Program-made: the position numbers and the translations under genes
Notes under the pieces: model-generated
The model's database searches: none
The model's input: the letters and a program-made list of their open reading frames with translations, nothing else
What the model was told of the DNA's origin: nothing
Source: Microlunatus phosphovorus NM-1
GTDB taxonomy: Bacteria; Actinomycetota; Actinomycetes; Propionibacteriales; Propionibacteriaceae
DNA length: 64,000 bases
Assembly (NCBI RefSeq): GCF_000270245.1
Contig: NC_015635.1
Coordinates: 2,108,001-2,172,000 of the forward strand
Direction: 5' to 3'
Shown: positions 16,988 through 26,934 of the stretch, in pieces
How the letters are laid out: every line of letters begins with the position of its first letter
Position numbering within the stretch: position 1 is the stretch's first letter

Positions 16988-18859
16988 GTGAAAGGCGTGC
17001 GCAAGGTCTTGGTCGCGAACCGCGGAGAGATCGCGGTACGGATCATCCGAGCAGCACGCGACGCGGGTCTGGCCAGCGTGGCGGCCTACGCCGACCAGGA
17101 TGCCTCGGCCTTGTTCGTCTCGCTCGCCGACGAGGCATTCGCCCTTCATGGGGTGACAGGGCGGGGAGCCACTCCGGCGACGACGTACCTGGACGGGGCG
17201 AAGATCCTGAAGATCGCCGAGCGCAGTGGTGCGGACGCGATCCATCCCGGATATGGCTTCCTGGCTGAGAATGCCGACTTCGCCGCCGCCGTGATCGCGG
17301 CCGGGTTGACCTGGATCGGACCGCCACCGGAGGCGATTCGGGCGCTCGGGGACAAGGTCCAGGCCCGCCACATCGCGCAACGGGTCGGTGCGCCCCTGGT
17401 GCCCGGCACCGCCGACCCGGTGAGTGGGGTGGGCGAGGTGCTGGACTTCGTGGCTCAGCATGGGCTGCCGATCGCGATCAAGGCCGCCTTCGGCGGCGGT
17501 GGGCGCGGACTCAAGGTGGCCCGTACCGCTCAGGAGATCCCGGAGCTGTACGAGTCGGCGGTCCGGGAGGCGACCGCCGCGTTCGGTCGGGGAGAGTGCT
17601 TCGTCGAGCGCTATCTGGACCGCCCCCGACATGTCGAGACCCAGTGCCTGGCCGACCAGCACGGCCACGTCGTCGTGATCTCGACCCGTGATTGCTCCCT
17701 GCAGCGTCGGCATCAGAAGCTGGTGGAAGAGGCACCTGCACCGTTCCTCACTGAGGACCAGACCGCGCGTCTGTATGCGTCGTCGAAGGCAATCCTGACC
17801 GAAGCCGGGTATGTCGGCGCCGGCACCTGCGAGTTCCTGGTCGGCCAGGGCGGTGACATCTCCTTCCTGGAGGTCAACACCCGGCTGCAGGTCGAGCATC
17901 CGGTGTCGGAGGAGGTCACCGGCATCGACCTGGTCCAGGAGATGTTCCGAATCGCCGACGGTGAGCCGATCGGCTACGACGACCCCACTCCGCGTGGGCA
18001 TGCGATCGAGTTCCGGATCAACGCCGAGGATCCGGCCCGCGACTTCCTGCCGACGCCGGGCACGCTGTCGGCCTGGGTGCCGCCGGCCGGTCCGGGCGTA
18101 CGCGTCGACGAGGGCTATCGAGTGGGCATGACCGTGCCCGGCAGTTTCGACTCGCTGGTGGCCAAGATCATTGTCACCGGGGCCGACCGGCAGCAGGCGC
18201 TGGCCCGATCCCGGCGTGCGCTGGCTGAGCTCGTGATCGAGGGCGTACCGACCGTGGTGCCGTTCCACCGCGCGGTGTTGGACGACCCGGCCCTGGTGGC
18301 TGCCGATGGCTTGCTGGGCGTGCACACCCGGTGGATAGAGACCGAGTTCCGTCACGATCTGTCGGCCGCTCCGCTCGCTCAGCCTGCGCCTGGCCCGTCG
18401 GACTCGACCGGATCGACGGGACCGGCCGGCTCGCAGGAAGCGACACGTACGGTGGTGGTCGAGGTCGACGGTCGCCGACTCGAGGTCGTGTTGCCGGGCG
18501 ATCTGTTCGGAGTCGGATCGCCAGGGGCCGAGGCGCAAGGTGCTGGTTTGCCGGGGGCTGGTACGGATCGGGCAGCTCGGGCTCGGCGCCGGTCAGGCAG
18601 ACGTGACACCAGGCGCGTGGGCCTGGCTTCGGGCGTCGATGAGGTCGGCGCCGTCGCCGCCCCGATGCACGGCACCGTCACCAAGGTCGCGGTCCGAGAC
18701 GGTGACAGCGTCGAGCAAGGGGATGTGATCCTTGTCCTCGAGGCGATGAAGATGGAGCACGCCGTGACCGCCCCGACGGCCGGCACTGTCAGCGACCTGA
18801 CCGCGACGCCGGGCGACACCGTCAATGGCGGCGACATCCTCTGCCGCGTACAGCCCTGA
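16988..18859 (+). CDS. Biotin carboxylase fused to biotin carboxyl carrier domain (acyl-CoA carboxylase alpha)
   Basis: A 623-residue alpha subunit. Residues 1-450 form the ATP-grasp biotin carboxylase ([103 protein letters not shown]). A low-complexity linker (~475-560, unusually Arg/Gly-rich) leads to a biotinyl domain with EAMKMEH at about residue 586-592. It carboxylates biotin for transfer by the beta subunit encoded downstream. The start may be GTG 16988 or GTG 16997. It is divergent from pxpA; biotin carboxylase genes next to pxpABC are seen in other genomes, suggesting a joint pathway. Confidence 0.92.
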   Translation: MKGVRKVLVANRGEIAVRIIRAARDAGLASVAAYADQDASALFVSLADEAFALHGVTGRGATPATTYLDGAKILKIAERSGADAIHPGYGFLAENADFAAAVIAAGLTWIGPPPEAIRALGDKVQARHIAQRVGAPLVPGTADPVSGVGEVLDFVAQHGLPIAIKAAFGGGGRGLKVARTAQEIPELYESAVREATAAFGRGECFVERYLDRPRHVETQCLADQHGHVVVISTRDCSLQRRHQKLVEEAPAPFLTEDQTARLYASSKAILTEAGYVGAGTCEFLVGQGGDISFLEVNTRLQVEHPVSEEVTGIDLVQEMFRIADGEPIGYDDPTPRGHAIEFRINAEDPARDFLPTPGTLSAWVPPAGPGVRVDEGYRVGMTVPGSFDSLVAKIIVTGADRQQALARSRRALAELVIEGVPTVVPFHRAVLDDPALVAADGLLGVHTRWIETEFRHDLSAAPLAQPAPGPSDSTGSTGPAGSQEATRTVVVEVDGRRLEVVLPGDLFGVGSPGAEAQGAGLPGAGTDRAARARRRSGRRDTRRVGLASGVDEVGAVAAPMHGTVTKVAVRDGDSVEQGDVILVLEAMKMEHAVTAPTAGTVSDLTATPGDTVNGGDILCRVQP

Positions 18860-18872
18860 GGGAGGAGGAGCA

Positions 18873-19826
18873 GTGGACACCCGCCGCCTCTACTCGTTCG
18901 TGAGGGTGGTCGACGCCGGCAGCATCACTCGCGCCGCCGACCTCATGCATATTGCTCAGCCGGCGCTGAGCCAGCAGATGACCGCTCTCGAGGCGCAGTT
19001 CGGCCAGCGGCTGCTGTCGCGCAGCAAGCAGGGGGTGGAGCCCACCGAGGCCGGGCGGGAGCTCTATCGTCACGCCCGCACCATCCTGCGCCAGCTGGAG
19101 CAGGCCCATGCCGACGTCGAGGTGGTCGGACGAGAACTCGCCGGGGGAGTGACGGTCGGCCTCGCCCCCTACAGCACGGTCAACGCTCTCGCCCTGCCGC
19201 TGCTCAGTGTCGTCCGGGCCCGGCATCCACGCGTCCTGCTCCGGATCGACGAGATCGGCGGGGTGCTCAGTGAGGCCTTGATGACCGGGCGGATGGACAT
19301 GGCGCTGCTCTATGGCCGAGGGCCCATCCGCGGCGTGGACTTCGAGCCGCTGCTCAGTGAGGATCTTGTCCTGGTGGGTCCGCCCGATCTCCTTCCGACA
19401 ACGGGGCAGGAGGGTGAGCTCGCCGTCTCCGACCTGGTAGAGGTGCCGCTGCTGCTGCCTGGACCTAGTCACACCATCCGGCAGGTCGTCGAAGATGCCC
19501 TGACCGGCGCTTCGGCCGCCGCCAATGTGGTCGCCGAGGTCGAGACTCTCACGCTGGCAACCAGAGCGGTACGGGCCGGACTGGGTGCCACCATCCTCCC
19601 GGAGTCGGTCGCCGAACGGGTCGTCCGACGCGGCAACCTCATTCGTCGGCGGTTGACGCCGGCCCTGACGGTGCATGTGTCACTCGGCACGGCGTCCGGA
19701 CAGACCCTGTCCCGACCGGCCGAGGCGGTTCGGGCACTGCTCCACGAGGTTCTCGACGGCTATCTCCGGCGAACCCTGCCGCTGGGCGGAGAGGCTCTGC
19801 CGCTCGGAGAGGATGGGCACCCGTGA
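18873..19826 (+). CDS. LysR-family transcriptional regulator (Nac/Cbl-like)
   Basis: A 317-residue LTTR: winged HTH at residues 3-62 ([36 protein letters not shown]), then a type 2 periplasmic-binding-like effector domain ([19 protein letters not shown]...). The GTG start at 18873 has GGAGGAGG 5-6 bases upstream; the extra upstream codons in frame belong to the carboxylase 3' end. It lies inside the carboxylase operon, 13 bases after the alpha subunit and overlapping the beta subunit start (GTGA), so it is co-transcribed with the genes it probably controls. Confidence 0.9.
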   Translation: MDTRRLYSFVRVVDAGSITRAADLMHIAQPALSQQMTALEAQFGQRLLSRSKQGVEPTEAGRELYRHARTILRQLEQAHADVEVVGRELAGGVTVGLAPYSTVNALALPLLSVVRARHPRVLLRIDEIGGVLSEALMTGRMDMALLYGRGPIRGVDFEPLLSEDLVLVGPPDLLPTTGQEGELAVSDLVEVPLLLPGPSHTIRQVVEDALTGASAAANVVAEVETLTLATRAVRAGLGATILPESVAERVVRRGNLIRRRLTPALTVHVSLGTASGQTLSRPAEAVRALLHEVLDGYLRRTLPLGGEALPLGEDGHP

Positions 19827-21157
19827 GCAGTGCGATGGGCGGGCCGTCCGCCGCGCGGTCGAGGATCGACCTGCTGCTCGACCCGGGCAGCTTCCTGGAG
19901 TTGAACAGGATGGCCCCGGGCCTACCGCCCGGTGACGGCGTGATCGCCGGTTTGGGCACCATCGACGGTCGGCAGGTCTGCGTCTTCAGTCAGGACGGCA
20001 CCGTGGTGGTCGAAGGAGGCCCGGACGAGGTCGCCGTCATGAAGATCGTCAAGCTCATTGATGCGGCGCTGAAGACCGGCTGTCCGCTGATCGGCATCTA
20101 TGACGGCGGCGATGCTCGGATCGGGGCGAGCGTGGTGCCGCTCGGCCCGTACGCCGAGGTCTTCCGTCGCAGTGTCCATGCCTCCGGAGTCATCCCACAG
20201 CTTTCGCTGGTTCTGGGCGAGGTGACCGGTGAGCAAGCCCTCGCACCCGCACTGAGTGATTTCGTGGTGATGGTCGAGCAGGAGTCGCGGCTGTTCGTCA
20301 CCGGACCCGACGTGCTCACGTCCGTCACCGGCGAAGAGGTCTCGAGGGATGAGCTCGGCGGTGGCCGCATGCACGTGACGACGTCGGGCAGTGCGCACTA
20401 CCTCGGCACCGACGAGACCGATGCGATCGGCTACCTGCAGGACTTGCTCTCGTATCTGCCGCAGAACAACCTGGAGGATCCGCCTGTCTATGACGTCGTC
20501 GGTGACCTGGATCTGGGGGAGGAGCCGACCGAGGAGGACCTGGTCCTGGACACGCTGATCCCTGATGCGTCGAACCTGCCGTACGACATGCATGAGGTGT
20601 TCAGCCGGGTGCTGGACGACGGTGAGTTCTGCGAGATCCAGGCGCGCTATGCGCCCAACATCGTGGTCGGCTACGGGAGGATCGACGGCCGCAGTGTTGG
20701 CGTGGTCGCCAACCAGCCGCTGCATTTCGCCGGCTGTCTCGACATCAACGCCGCCGAGAAGGCGGCGCGCTTCATCCGCACCTGCGATGCCTTCAACACA
20801 CCGGTGATCACCTTCGTCGACGTGCCAGGTTTCCTGCCGGGCACCGACCAGGAGCGCGGTGGCATCGTCCGTCGCGGAGCGAAGCTGGCTTACGCCTATG
20901 CCGAGGCGACCGTCCCGCTGGTCACGGTGATCACCCGCAGTGCGTACGGCGGCGCCTACGAAGTCATGGGCTCCAAGCGACTCGGCGCCGACATCACCCT
21001 GGCCTGGCCGACCGCCCAGCGTGCATCCGAACGAGGCTCCGTCGACGGGGTGATCGAGCTGCATGAGACCCGGACCGAGATCGTCCGAGCGCTCCGGCTG
21101 CTGCATACCAAACGTGCGTCCCTGCCACCCAAGAAGCACGGGAACATCCCGCTGTGA
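19823..21157 (+). CDS. Acyl-CoA carboxylase beta subunit (carboxyltransferase)
   Basis: A 444-residue carboxyltransferase with paired crotonase-like halves. Motifs: [57 protein letters not shown], then [71 protein letters not shown] and C-terminal KKHGNIPL as in propionyl/acetyl-CoA carboxylases. It is ~70 residues shorter at the N terminus than typical AccD/PccB; the LysR overlap confirms the start at GTG 19823. It transfers CO2 from biotin to an acyl-CoA; the acceptor cannot be told from sequence. Confidence 0.9.
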   Translation: MSSAMGGPSAARSRIDLLLDPGSFLELNRMAPGLPPGDGVIAGLGTIDGRQVCVFSQDGTVVVEGGPDEVAVMKIVKLIDAALKTGCPLIGIYDGGDARIGASVVPLGPYAEVFRRSVHASGVIPQLSLVLGEVTGEQALAPALSDFVVMVEQESRLFVTGPDVLTSVTGEEVSRDELGGGRMHVTTSGSAHYLGTDETDAIGYLQDLLSYLPQNNLEDPPVYDVVGDLDLGEEPTEEDLVLDTLIPDASNLPYDMHEVFSRVLDDGEFCEIQARYAPNIVVGYGRIDGRSVGVVANQPLHFAGCLDINAAEKAARFIRTCDAFNTPVITFVDVPGFLPGTDQERGGIVRRGAKLAYAYAEATVPLVTVITRSAYGGAYEVMGSKRLGADITLAWPTAQRASERGSVDGVIELHETRTEIVRALRLLHTKRASLPPKKHGNIPL

Positions 21158-21390
21158 TCACCATCCTGCGGGGGAACCCGACGCCGGAAGAGCTCGCGGC
21201 CATGCTCACCGTGCTGGCCGCATGCTCGGCTGTGAGTCGGGACTCCGGTCCGGCCTTGGCCACGGCCACGGACCAACAGGAGCGGCCGGCGGCGAGCGCC
21301 GGGACCTCGGGCTGGCTCGATCGATCAGCCGGCCTGCGGGCACCTCTGCGTATTGGACCCGACTCCTGGCGCCGATCAGCCTGGCGCTGA
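21154..21390 (+). CDS. accE: Acyl-CoA carboxylase epsilon subunit-like protein
   Basis: 78 residues starting [23 protein letters not shown], the N-terminal signature of actinobacterial AccE/PccE, and ending ...[11 protein letters not shown]. It stabilises the alpha-beta carboxylase complex. Its GTG start overlaps the beta subunit stop (GTGA). Its presence makes the locus a complete actinobacterial acyl-CoA carboxylase: alpha/BCCP, beta, epsilon, with an embedded LysR. Confidence 0.88.
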   Translation: MITILRGNPTPEELAAMLTVLAACSAVSRDSGPALATATDQQERPAASAGTSGWLDRSAGLRAPLRIGPDSWRRSAWR

Positions 21391-21418
21391 ACCCGACCTC
21401 CGACCACCCGGCCCCCGA

Positions 21419-21516
21419 CCCCCACTTCGCACCAGCTGCTGCTACTGCGCACCACGTACACCCCATGCGAAGTCGCATCAAATGGTGCGAAGTGGGAATC
21501 ACCCTGGCTGCGCACC
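21419..21516. repeat. Intact palindromic interspersed repeat
   Basis: CCCACTTCGCACCA at the left and its exact inverse TGGTGCGAAGTGGG at the right (14 bp) flank ~48 bases that include CTACTGCGCACCA and an inner ATGCGA/TCGCAT pair. The tail AATCACCCTGGCTGCGCAC is shared with the copy at 8351-8369. It is a MITE- or REP-like element with no gene of its own, lying between accE and the histidine kinase. Confidence 0.75.
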
Positions 21517-21559
21517 CTGCTTGCGGTGTCCTCAGACGACGGGGCGATAGGCTTGCCGA

Positions 21560-23254
21560 ATGCCTGGCCAGCAGCCCGCTGACGGATCCGGTTCGGGCGG
21601 ACCGTCTCTGGTGGAGGACATGCCGCGCCCGGCAGAGGACGGCCTGCTCGCCGAGGATCGGCTGCGGAGTCTGGTCGAGCTGAACAGGTCCATCGTGGCC
21701 GAGCTGTCGCTCGCCGGGGTGTTGCGGCGGATCGTGGACGCCGCGCGGGCCATCGCGCAGGCGCAGTACGCGGCACTTGGGGTGATCGGCGCCGATGGCG
21801 GGCTCGAGCAGTTCGTCCACGTCGGCATGGACGACGAGACAGTGGCAGCGATCGGCCGACTTCCCGAAGGCAAAGGGGTTCTGGGTGCTTTGATCACCGA
21901 TCCCCGTCCGGTGCGAGTCGCTTCGATCGCCGATCATCCGCGTTCGTCCGGCTTCCCGGCGGCGCATCCACCGATGGCCTCCTTCCTGGGCGTGCCGATC
22001 CAGTCCCGCGGCGAGATCTTCGGGAACCTCTATCTCACCAATCGTCTGGGCGCGGCGGAGTTCAGCGCCGAGGACGAGGAGCTCGTCGTCACCATCGCGG
22101 CGACCGCTGGCGTGGCCATCGAGAACGCCCGGCTCTATGAGGAGTCGCGGCGGCAACAGGAATGGCTGCGGGCCTGGGCTGAGGTCACCCGGGACCTGCT
22201 GCAGGGCACCGCGACGACGACCCAGAACCTGACCCGGATCGCCGATGTCGTACGCCGCCTGACGTCGGCCGATGTGGTCAGCGTGGTGTTCCGCGGCGCC
22301 GACCCGGATGTGCTGACGGTTCAGGTCTCGCGCGGTGAGGAAGCCCCTGGACTGCTCGGGATGACCTACCCGGTCGCGGGCTCGCTGGTCGGGGAGGCAT
22401 TCGCCGAGGGCCGAGCCCTGCGCCTGGAGCCCGGCCGCGGTGACTACTACATCCACCTGCAGGAGGCATTCGACGTCGGGCCGGTGCTCGCCTGCCCGCT
22501 GTTTCGTGACGGTCAGACGCAGGCCGCGGTGGTGGTCGGTCGCCGACTGGGGTCGCCGGCGTTCACCGACATCGACCTGCAGGTGGCCGAGGCCTTTGCC
22601 AACCAAGCGGCGGTGGTGTTGGAACTGGCCGATCGACGAGAGAGTCAGCGCCGTCTCGAGGTGTTGGAGGACCGGGCTCGGATCGCCCGCGACCTCCACG
22701 ATCACACGATCCAGCGACTTTGGGCTGCCGGGCTCACCGTGCAGGCTGGGGCGGTCAGGGCCGGTGACCCGGCAGTCCGCGAATCGCTGCAGTCCGCGGT
22801 CGAGAGTCTGGACGCCACCATCCGACAGATCCGCACCACGATCTTCGAGTTGCAGGACTCCAGAGCCGAGAGCGCCTCGCCGCGGTCCCTCCTGATCAAG
22901 GTCGTCGCCGAGGTCGAGCCGGTGTTGGGCTTCGCACCTGATCTCGTCTTCATCGGCCCGCTCGACACCCTGGTCCAGGCAGAGGTCCTCGGCGACGCCG
23001 AGGCGGTGCTTCGGGAAGGCCTGACCAGCATCGCGAAGCACACCGATGCCGATCGGGTCAGTGTCACGGTCGAGGTCTCGGTCCGACACATGGTCATCCA
23101 GATCGTCGACAACGGATCGGTCTCTCCGACCGAGATTCGCGACAATGGACTGGCCTATCTGGAACGACGCGCCAGACGGCGCGGCGGTGCCCTCACCTTC
23201 AGCCACGACGAAGATGGCAGCACGCTGCGCTGGTCGGCGACGCTGGACGCCTGA
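21560..23254 (+). CDS. GAF-domain sensor histidine kinase (DevS/DosT-like layout)
   Basis: A 564-residue soluble kinase: GAF1 at ~45-195 (LRRIVDAARAIAQAQYAALGVIGADG...FLGVPIQSRGEIFGNLYLTN), GAF2 at ~205-355, HisKA_3 dimerisation/phosphoacceptor with His380 in RARIARDLHDHTIQRLWAAG, and an HATPase ending near EIRDNGLAYLERRARRRGG. The order matches mycobacterial DevS/DosT. The HATPase N-box looks weak (GLTSIAKHTDADRV in place of ALxNAxKHAxAxxV), so activity is uncertain. No response regulator is adjacent; the next gene is a universal stress protein, a common DosR-regulon product, which supports redox or gas sensing (inference). ATG 21560. Confidence 0.88.
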   Translation: MPGQQPADGSGSGGPSLVEDMPRPAEDGLLAEDRLRSLVELNRSIVAELSLAGVLRRIVDAARAIAQAQYAALGVIGADGGLEQFVHVGMDDETVAAIGRLPEGKGVLGALITDPRPVRVASIADHPRSSGFPAAHPPMASFLGVPIQSRGEIFGNLYLTNRLGAAEFSAEDEELVVTIAATAGVAIENARLYEESRRQQEWLRAWAEVTRDLLQGTATTTQNLTRIADVVRRLTSADVVSVVFRGADPDVLTVQVSRGEEAPGLLGMTYPVAGSLVGEAFAEGRALRLEPGRGDYYIHLQEAFDVGPVLACPLFRDGQTQAAVVVGRRLGSPAFTDIDLQVAEAFANQAAVVLELADRRESQRRLEVLEDRARIARDLHDHTIQRLWAAGLTVQAGAVRAGDPAVRESLQSAVESLDATIRQIRTTIFELQDSRAESASPRSLLIKVVAEVEPVLGFAPDLVFIGPLDTLVQAEVLGDAEAVLREGLTSIAKHTDADRVSVTVEVSVRHMVIQIVDNGSVSPTEIRDNGLAYLERRARRRGGALTFSHDEDGSTLRWSATLDA

Positions 23255-23446
23255 CGGCGGGCGCCCGGCCGGTCGCCGACGCGTCTGGCAAGACTCTGCG
23301 GCATACCGACATCGAGCAGTCGATGGTCCTCCAGATCCGAGCCGAACGACGCTGTCGGATCGGTCCGCCGCCGATCAGACTGAAGTTGTCAGAACTCTGT
23401 CGGTAAGAAGGGTCGGTAGGAAGAGCCGGGAGGAAGGGAAAGTCCG

Positions 23447-24424
23447 ATGAATCAGATGACTCCAGAGAGCGCCCGGGCCACTCCGTCGACCCGGGAGAAG
23501 ACACCCATCGACGCTCCGGTCGTGGTCGGCGTCAGCGACGCGCCGCTGGCCGAGCAGCGCGATGCCCTGGACTACGCCGTGGCGGAAGCCAATCGACGCG
23601 GATCCGACCTCTGGCTGGTACACGGCAGCGAGCCGTTGGTGACCCTCACTGCGCTGTCTCCGGCGACGACCGTGAGTGAGCGACACCTCGCCGGACAGGA
23701 GATCGTCGAGGTGATGAGCGACTACGCCGCCGGCCGGCTCGATCCCGCGCGCAAGATCGCTACCGAGGTGACCGAGGACACCGGTGCGGGGGCGATGGTG
23801 GGCGTGTCGCATGTCGCGTCGCTCGTCGTGTGCGGACGCCGGGCGGTATCAGCCGCACGCCGCTGGCACACCGGATCCACCACCGGCCGCGTCTGTGCTC
23901 AGTCGCATGCACCAGTGGTGGTCGTCAAGTCGGGTCTCCACCGGACCGATGCCGACGTCGGTGGCGTGTTCGTCGGCGTCGATGGCCACGGTCACAGTGC
24001 CGTTGCGATCGAGACGGCGTTCAGCGAGGCCGCCCTGCGGGGTGAGGGATTGACCGCCGTCCATGCGTGGCAAGCGCCCGGTCCACCGGAGGCGACCGGC
24101 TACATCTCGCCTGACGAGGAGGAGTTGGTGCTGCTGCGCGACAAGGCGAAGGACCGGCTCGCTCGAGCGATGGTCGGCCATGGCGCCGAGCATCCGGAGG
24201 TGGCGGTCACTCAGCGCGTGATCCGTGGTCCCGCCGCCGCGACACTGATCTCTGTCAGCCGATCCGCCGACCTGCTCGTCGTCGGGCGGCACGCCGGACA
24301 TGCTGTCGGCTCGATCGGTCTCGGCAGCGTCGCTCGTCGCGCGTTGCGCCATGCCGAGTGCCCGGTGATCGTCACACCCACCAGCCGCCCGGCTCGTGGA
24401 GCCAGGAGAAGCGAGCGGTCATGA
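23447..24424 (+). CDS. Tandem universal stress protein
   Basis: A 325-residue cytosolic protein with two USP domains: residues ~23-160 (VVVGVSDAPLAEQRDALDYAV...) and ~173-312 (VFVGVDGHGHSAVAIETAFSEA...). The second ends with the ATP-binding-type VVGRHAGHAVGSIGLGSVARRALRHAECPVIV. GGAGGAAGGG precedes the ATG. It lies ~190 bases after the kinase. Two-domain USPs of this kind accumulate during hypoxia or stasis in actinobacteria. Confidence 0.9.
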   Translation: MNQMTPESARATPSTREKTPIDAPVVVGVSDAPLAEQRDALDYAVAEANRRGSDLWLVHGSEPLVTLTALSPATTVSERHLAGQEIVEVMSDYAAGRLDPARKIATEVTEDTGAGAMVGVSHVASLVVCGRRAVSAARRWHTGSTTGRVCAQSHAPVVVVKSGLHRTDADVGGVFVGVDGHGHSAVAIETAFSEAALRGEGLTAVHAWQAPGPPEATGYISPDEEELVLLRDKAKDRLARAMVGHGAEHPEVAVTQRVIRGPAAATLISVSRSADLLVVGRHAGHAVGSIGLGSVARRALRHAECPVIVTPTSRPARGARRSERS

Positions 24425-24513
24425 CCAGACAGGTGACGAGGTCGAACGGCAGGACCGACCTCGCTACGCCAGGAATCTGCAACGAGGGTCTTTGATTGCC
24501 TTCGGCCCTCCTG

Positions 24514-24529
24514 CCTTGCCTTGGCAAGG
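24514..24529. terminator. Small inverted repeat between convergent genes
   Basis: CCTTGCC/GGCAAGG arms with a 2-base loop lie between the converging universal stress protein and LysR genes. It is weak as a terminator but correctly placed for one. Confidence 0.35.
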
Positions 24530-24544
24530 TATCGGAAATGGGGT

Positions 24545-25462
24545 TCAGCCCATCATGATCCGCGCCTCGCGGGCGAGTGCCTCGAGTTCTTCGAGTGCCT
24601 CGGCGATCAGGGGGTGCTTGCCGCTACCAGCTCGTACAGCGACGATGATCGACCGAACAGGGGCCGAGGTGCCTCGTAGCCGGACCCGCCGGACTGGATA
24701 CCCCGCTGGCAGTTTGGCTAGCCGTGGAATCAGGGCGATGCCGAGACCGACCGCCACGAGCGCCGCTGCGGCGTCCCATTCGCTGGCGTGGTGGGCGACG
24801 TTGGGCATGAAGCCGGCCGCCAGACATGCAGTCAGGAACAGCTGGTGGTAGGCGCTCCCCGCACGGTCGGTAATCCATGCCTCGGTGGCCAGATCGGCAA
24901 GTTCCAACGAGGTCCGGGATGACATCGGATGATCTTCTCGGACAAGCAGATCCAGAGGGTCATCGAGCAGCGGGCGCTGTTCGAAGCGTGGGTCTCCGGT
25001 CGCGGGCACGTCTTGGGTCGCCACGAGGACGGCGAGATCCGCGGCGTCAGTGCTGAGCATCTCGAAGCACGCGGCTGGGTTGGCTTCCTCGATCCGGACC
25101 AGCAGGTGCGGCCAGCGAAGCTGAAGGCGCATCGCCAGGTTGGGCATGATCGCGGCCATCGGAGTCGAGAACCCACATAGGCGGAGCGCCGAGTGCTCGA
25201 CGTCCGCATGCCCCGCGAGTTCGGCGCGGATCTCTTCCCAGACTCGACTCAGATCTGCGGAGCGTGCTACGAGGAGACGCCCGGCCGGAGTCAGCTGAAC
25301 CCGGCGACCGTCGGGCTTGAGCAGTTCGACCCCGAGCTGTTCGGCGAGGCCCCGCAACTGAGCTGAGACTGCGGACGGCGTGTAGTTCAGCACGTCCGCA
25401 GTCTCAGTCACAGTGTGGTGCTCTGCCAGTGTCCGGAGCACCAGGAGGCGGCGATCGATCAT
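24545..25462 (-). CDS. LysR-family transcriptional regulator
   Basis: 305 residues: N-terminal HTH (RRLLVLRTLAEHHTVTETADVLNYTPSAVSAQLRGLAEQLG) and a type 2 periplasmic-binding effector domain (LRLCGFSTPMAAIMPNLAMRL...VAVGLGIALIPRLA). ATG 25462 is the natural start. It sits 45 bases downstream of the 2-oxoglutarate oxygenase on the same strand, so the two are probably co-transcribed. Likely target is the divergent oxygenase/GMC promoter region. Confidence 0.88.
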   Translation of the reverse strand: MIDRRLLVLRTLAEHHTVTETADVLNYTPSAVSAQLRGLAEQLGVELLKPDGRRVQLTPAGRLLVARSADLSRVWEEIRAELAGHADVEHSALRLCGFSTPMAAIMPNLAMRLQLRWPHLLVRIEEANPAACFEMLSTDAADLAVLVATQDVPATGDPRFEQRPLLDDPLDLLVREDHPMSSRTSLELADLATEAWITDRAGSAYHQLFLTACLAAGFMPNVAHHASEWDAAAALVAVGLGIALIPRLAKLPAGYPVRRVRLRGTSAPVRSIIVAVRAGSGKHPLIAEALEELEALAREARIMMG

Positions 25463-25507
25463 GTCCCCAGTGTGCGCCAGACTCTTACCCTCGACGGTCT
25501 GATCGGA

Positions 25508-26500
25508 TCAGGCACCCACGGTCTCCCGCAGATGGGCGTAGCTCTTTGCGAAACGGGTGTACTTGTGTTCTCCGCACTTGTACGAAGTGTACTTCGCAGG
25601 ATTCTCCGAGCTCACGCATGATGGCAGCGGTTCCACAACGGCGTCGAAATCCAGGTCCATGAAGAATGGGATCGAATACCGTTCGCGGCCGGTGGTGTTG
25701 ACGACTCGATGCACGGTTGAGCTGTAGCGATCGTTGGTCAGGGTCTGGACAAGATCGCCGATGTTGATGATGAACGTGCCGTCGACAGGAGGGGCGCTGA
25801 CCCAATCGCCATCGCGGTTGCGGACCTGCAGGCCGCCGACGCTGTCTTGGGAGAGAATCGTCAGGAATCCATAGTCAGTATGTGCGCCGATACCGATCTC
25901 CTCCTGGGTGACCTCGCCCTGTTGCGGCGGGTAGTGCAAGAGACGCTGAATGGTGATCGGCTTGCGCTGCATCTTCTCGAAGTAGTCAGCCGGTAGATCC
26001 AGGCTGAGCGCAATAGCACTGATCAACTTGCGCGCCAGCGTCATCATCGCGCTGTGGTAGGCGGCGCAGATAGCCTCGAACTCGGGCAGCTCCGCCGGCA
26101 TCTGGTTCGGACCGAAGAACGGGGAGACCGCCTCCTCGTCCGCGCCGAAGTCGAAGCACTCCTTGAAGTCGCGCGTGTGTTCAGGGTCAACGTTTTCGCC
26201 GTATGTCGGAATGTAGCCTCGCAGTGTTGGACCCGAATTTGCGACACTCAGCCGATCCTTGGCTGCGAACGGCAGGTCGAAGAAGCGTTCGGAGATCGTG
26301 TACATGCGCTTGATCAGGTCCTCGGCGACACCATGGTTCTTGACATAGAAGAAGCCAACCTGCTCGCAGATTTCACCGATCTTCTTGGCGACGCCTTCGG
26401 GGTCGCTACCGTCGACCAGAGTCGAGACGTCAACAATCGGGATTTCGCTGAATGCTGTCTGCTTGCTGGCGAGACGGATGTCGGGGGTGCTGCTGCTCAC
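25508..26500 (-). CDS. 2-oxoglutarate/Fe(II)-dependent oxygenase (isopenicillin N synthase-like)
   Basis: A 330-residue member of the IPNS-like oxygenase family. N-terminal DIOX_N domain (IPIVDVSTLVDGSDPEGVAKKIGEICEQVGFFYVKNHGV); jelly-roll core with the iron triad His-x-Asp in IGAHTDYGFLTILSQD and the distal His in SSTVHRVVNTTGRERYSIPFF, whose RxS binds 2-oxoglutarate. All ligands are intact. GTG 26500 follows GGGAGAG. The substrate is unknown. It is divergent from a GMC oxidoreductase and co-oriented with a LysR gene. Codon use is noticeably less GC-rich than its neighbours, so recent acquisition is possible. Confidence 0.88.
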   Translation of the reverse strand: MSSSTPDIRLASKQTAFSEIPIVDVSTLVDGSDPEGVAKKIGEICEQVGFFYVKNHGVAEDLIKRMYTISERFFDLPFAAKDRLSVANSGPTLRGYIPTYGENVDPEHTRDFKECFDFGADEEAVSPFFGPNQMPAELPEFEAICAAYHSAMMTLARKLISAIALSLDLPADYFEKMQRKPITIQRLLHYPPQQGEVTQEEIGIGAHTDYGFLTILSQDSVGGLQVRNRDGDWVSAPPVDGTFIINIGDLVQTLTNDRYSSTVHRVVNTTGRERYSIPFFMDLDFDAVVEPLPSCVSSENPAKYTSYKCGEHKYTRFAKSYAHLRETVGA

Positions 26501-26934
26501 GTGAACTCTCCCAGTCGTTGTGTGCGGTTAGGGCGGATGGGGTTTAGGTGCGGCCGGCGCTTTTGCTGAGCGGCTGTGCGGTCGGCCGTAGTGTGCTGTC
26601 CACGATTCTTGAGGCTGCAAGCGCGAAACACAATCGCACGAATTTGCAGTGAATCATGCAATCCTCTTGCATGGTTGGCGACCAATAGACCTGGTCGACG
26701 GCACCGCGCCCGCACAAGCTGAGGCCTGGTGGCATGGGAACGGCGACAGACGCTTCGGGATGCGTGAGCCCGTACTTGACCCGCCTGGATGAGGGCTTCG
26801 ACCAGAGTCGAAATCTGGTCGCGAGCTTCCCCTTGACGTAGCAGCCGTGACGCCACGTGTCCTCGTACCGTGAGTACGCAGTTCGCCAGTGCACTCGGGA
26901 CGGGCTCGGCGTGAGCAACCATGAGGAGATGTTG
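26501..26934. other. Divergent intergenic region between 2OG oxygenase and GMC oxidoreductase
   Basis: 434 bases with no convincing gene. It contains an imperfect 10-5-10 palindrome at 26652-26676 and must hold both divergent promoters. Its composition is more AT-rich around 26610-26680. Confidence 0.5.
26652..26676. promoter_or_regulatory. Palindromic operator candidate in divergent region
   Basis: Arms AATCATGCAA and TTGCATGGTT (one mismatch) flank TCCTC. It is in the middle of the only divergent promoter region of the LysR/2OG oxygenase/GMC group, in an AT-richer patch. Confidence 0.5.

Noticed and set aside
26544-26918. A 124-residue minus-strand frame between the oxygenase and GMC genes
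   Set aside because: No family resemblance, no ribosome site, and it covers the probable divergent promoter and palindrome.
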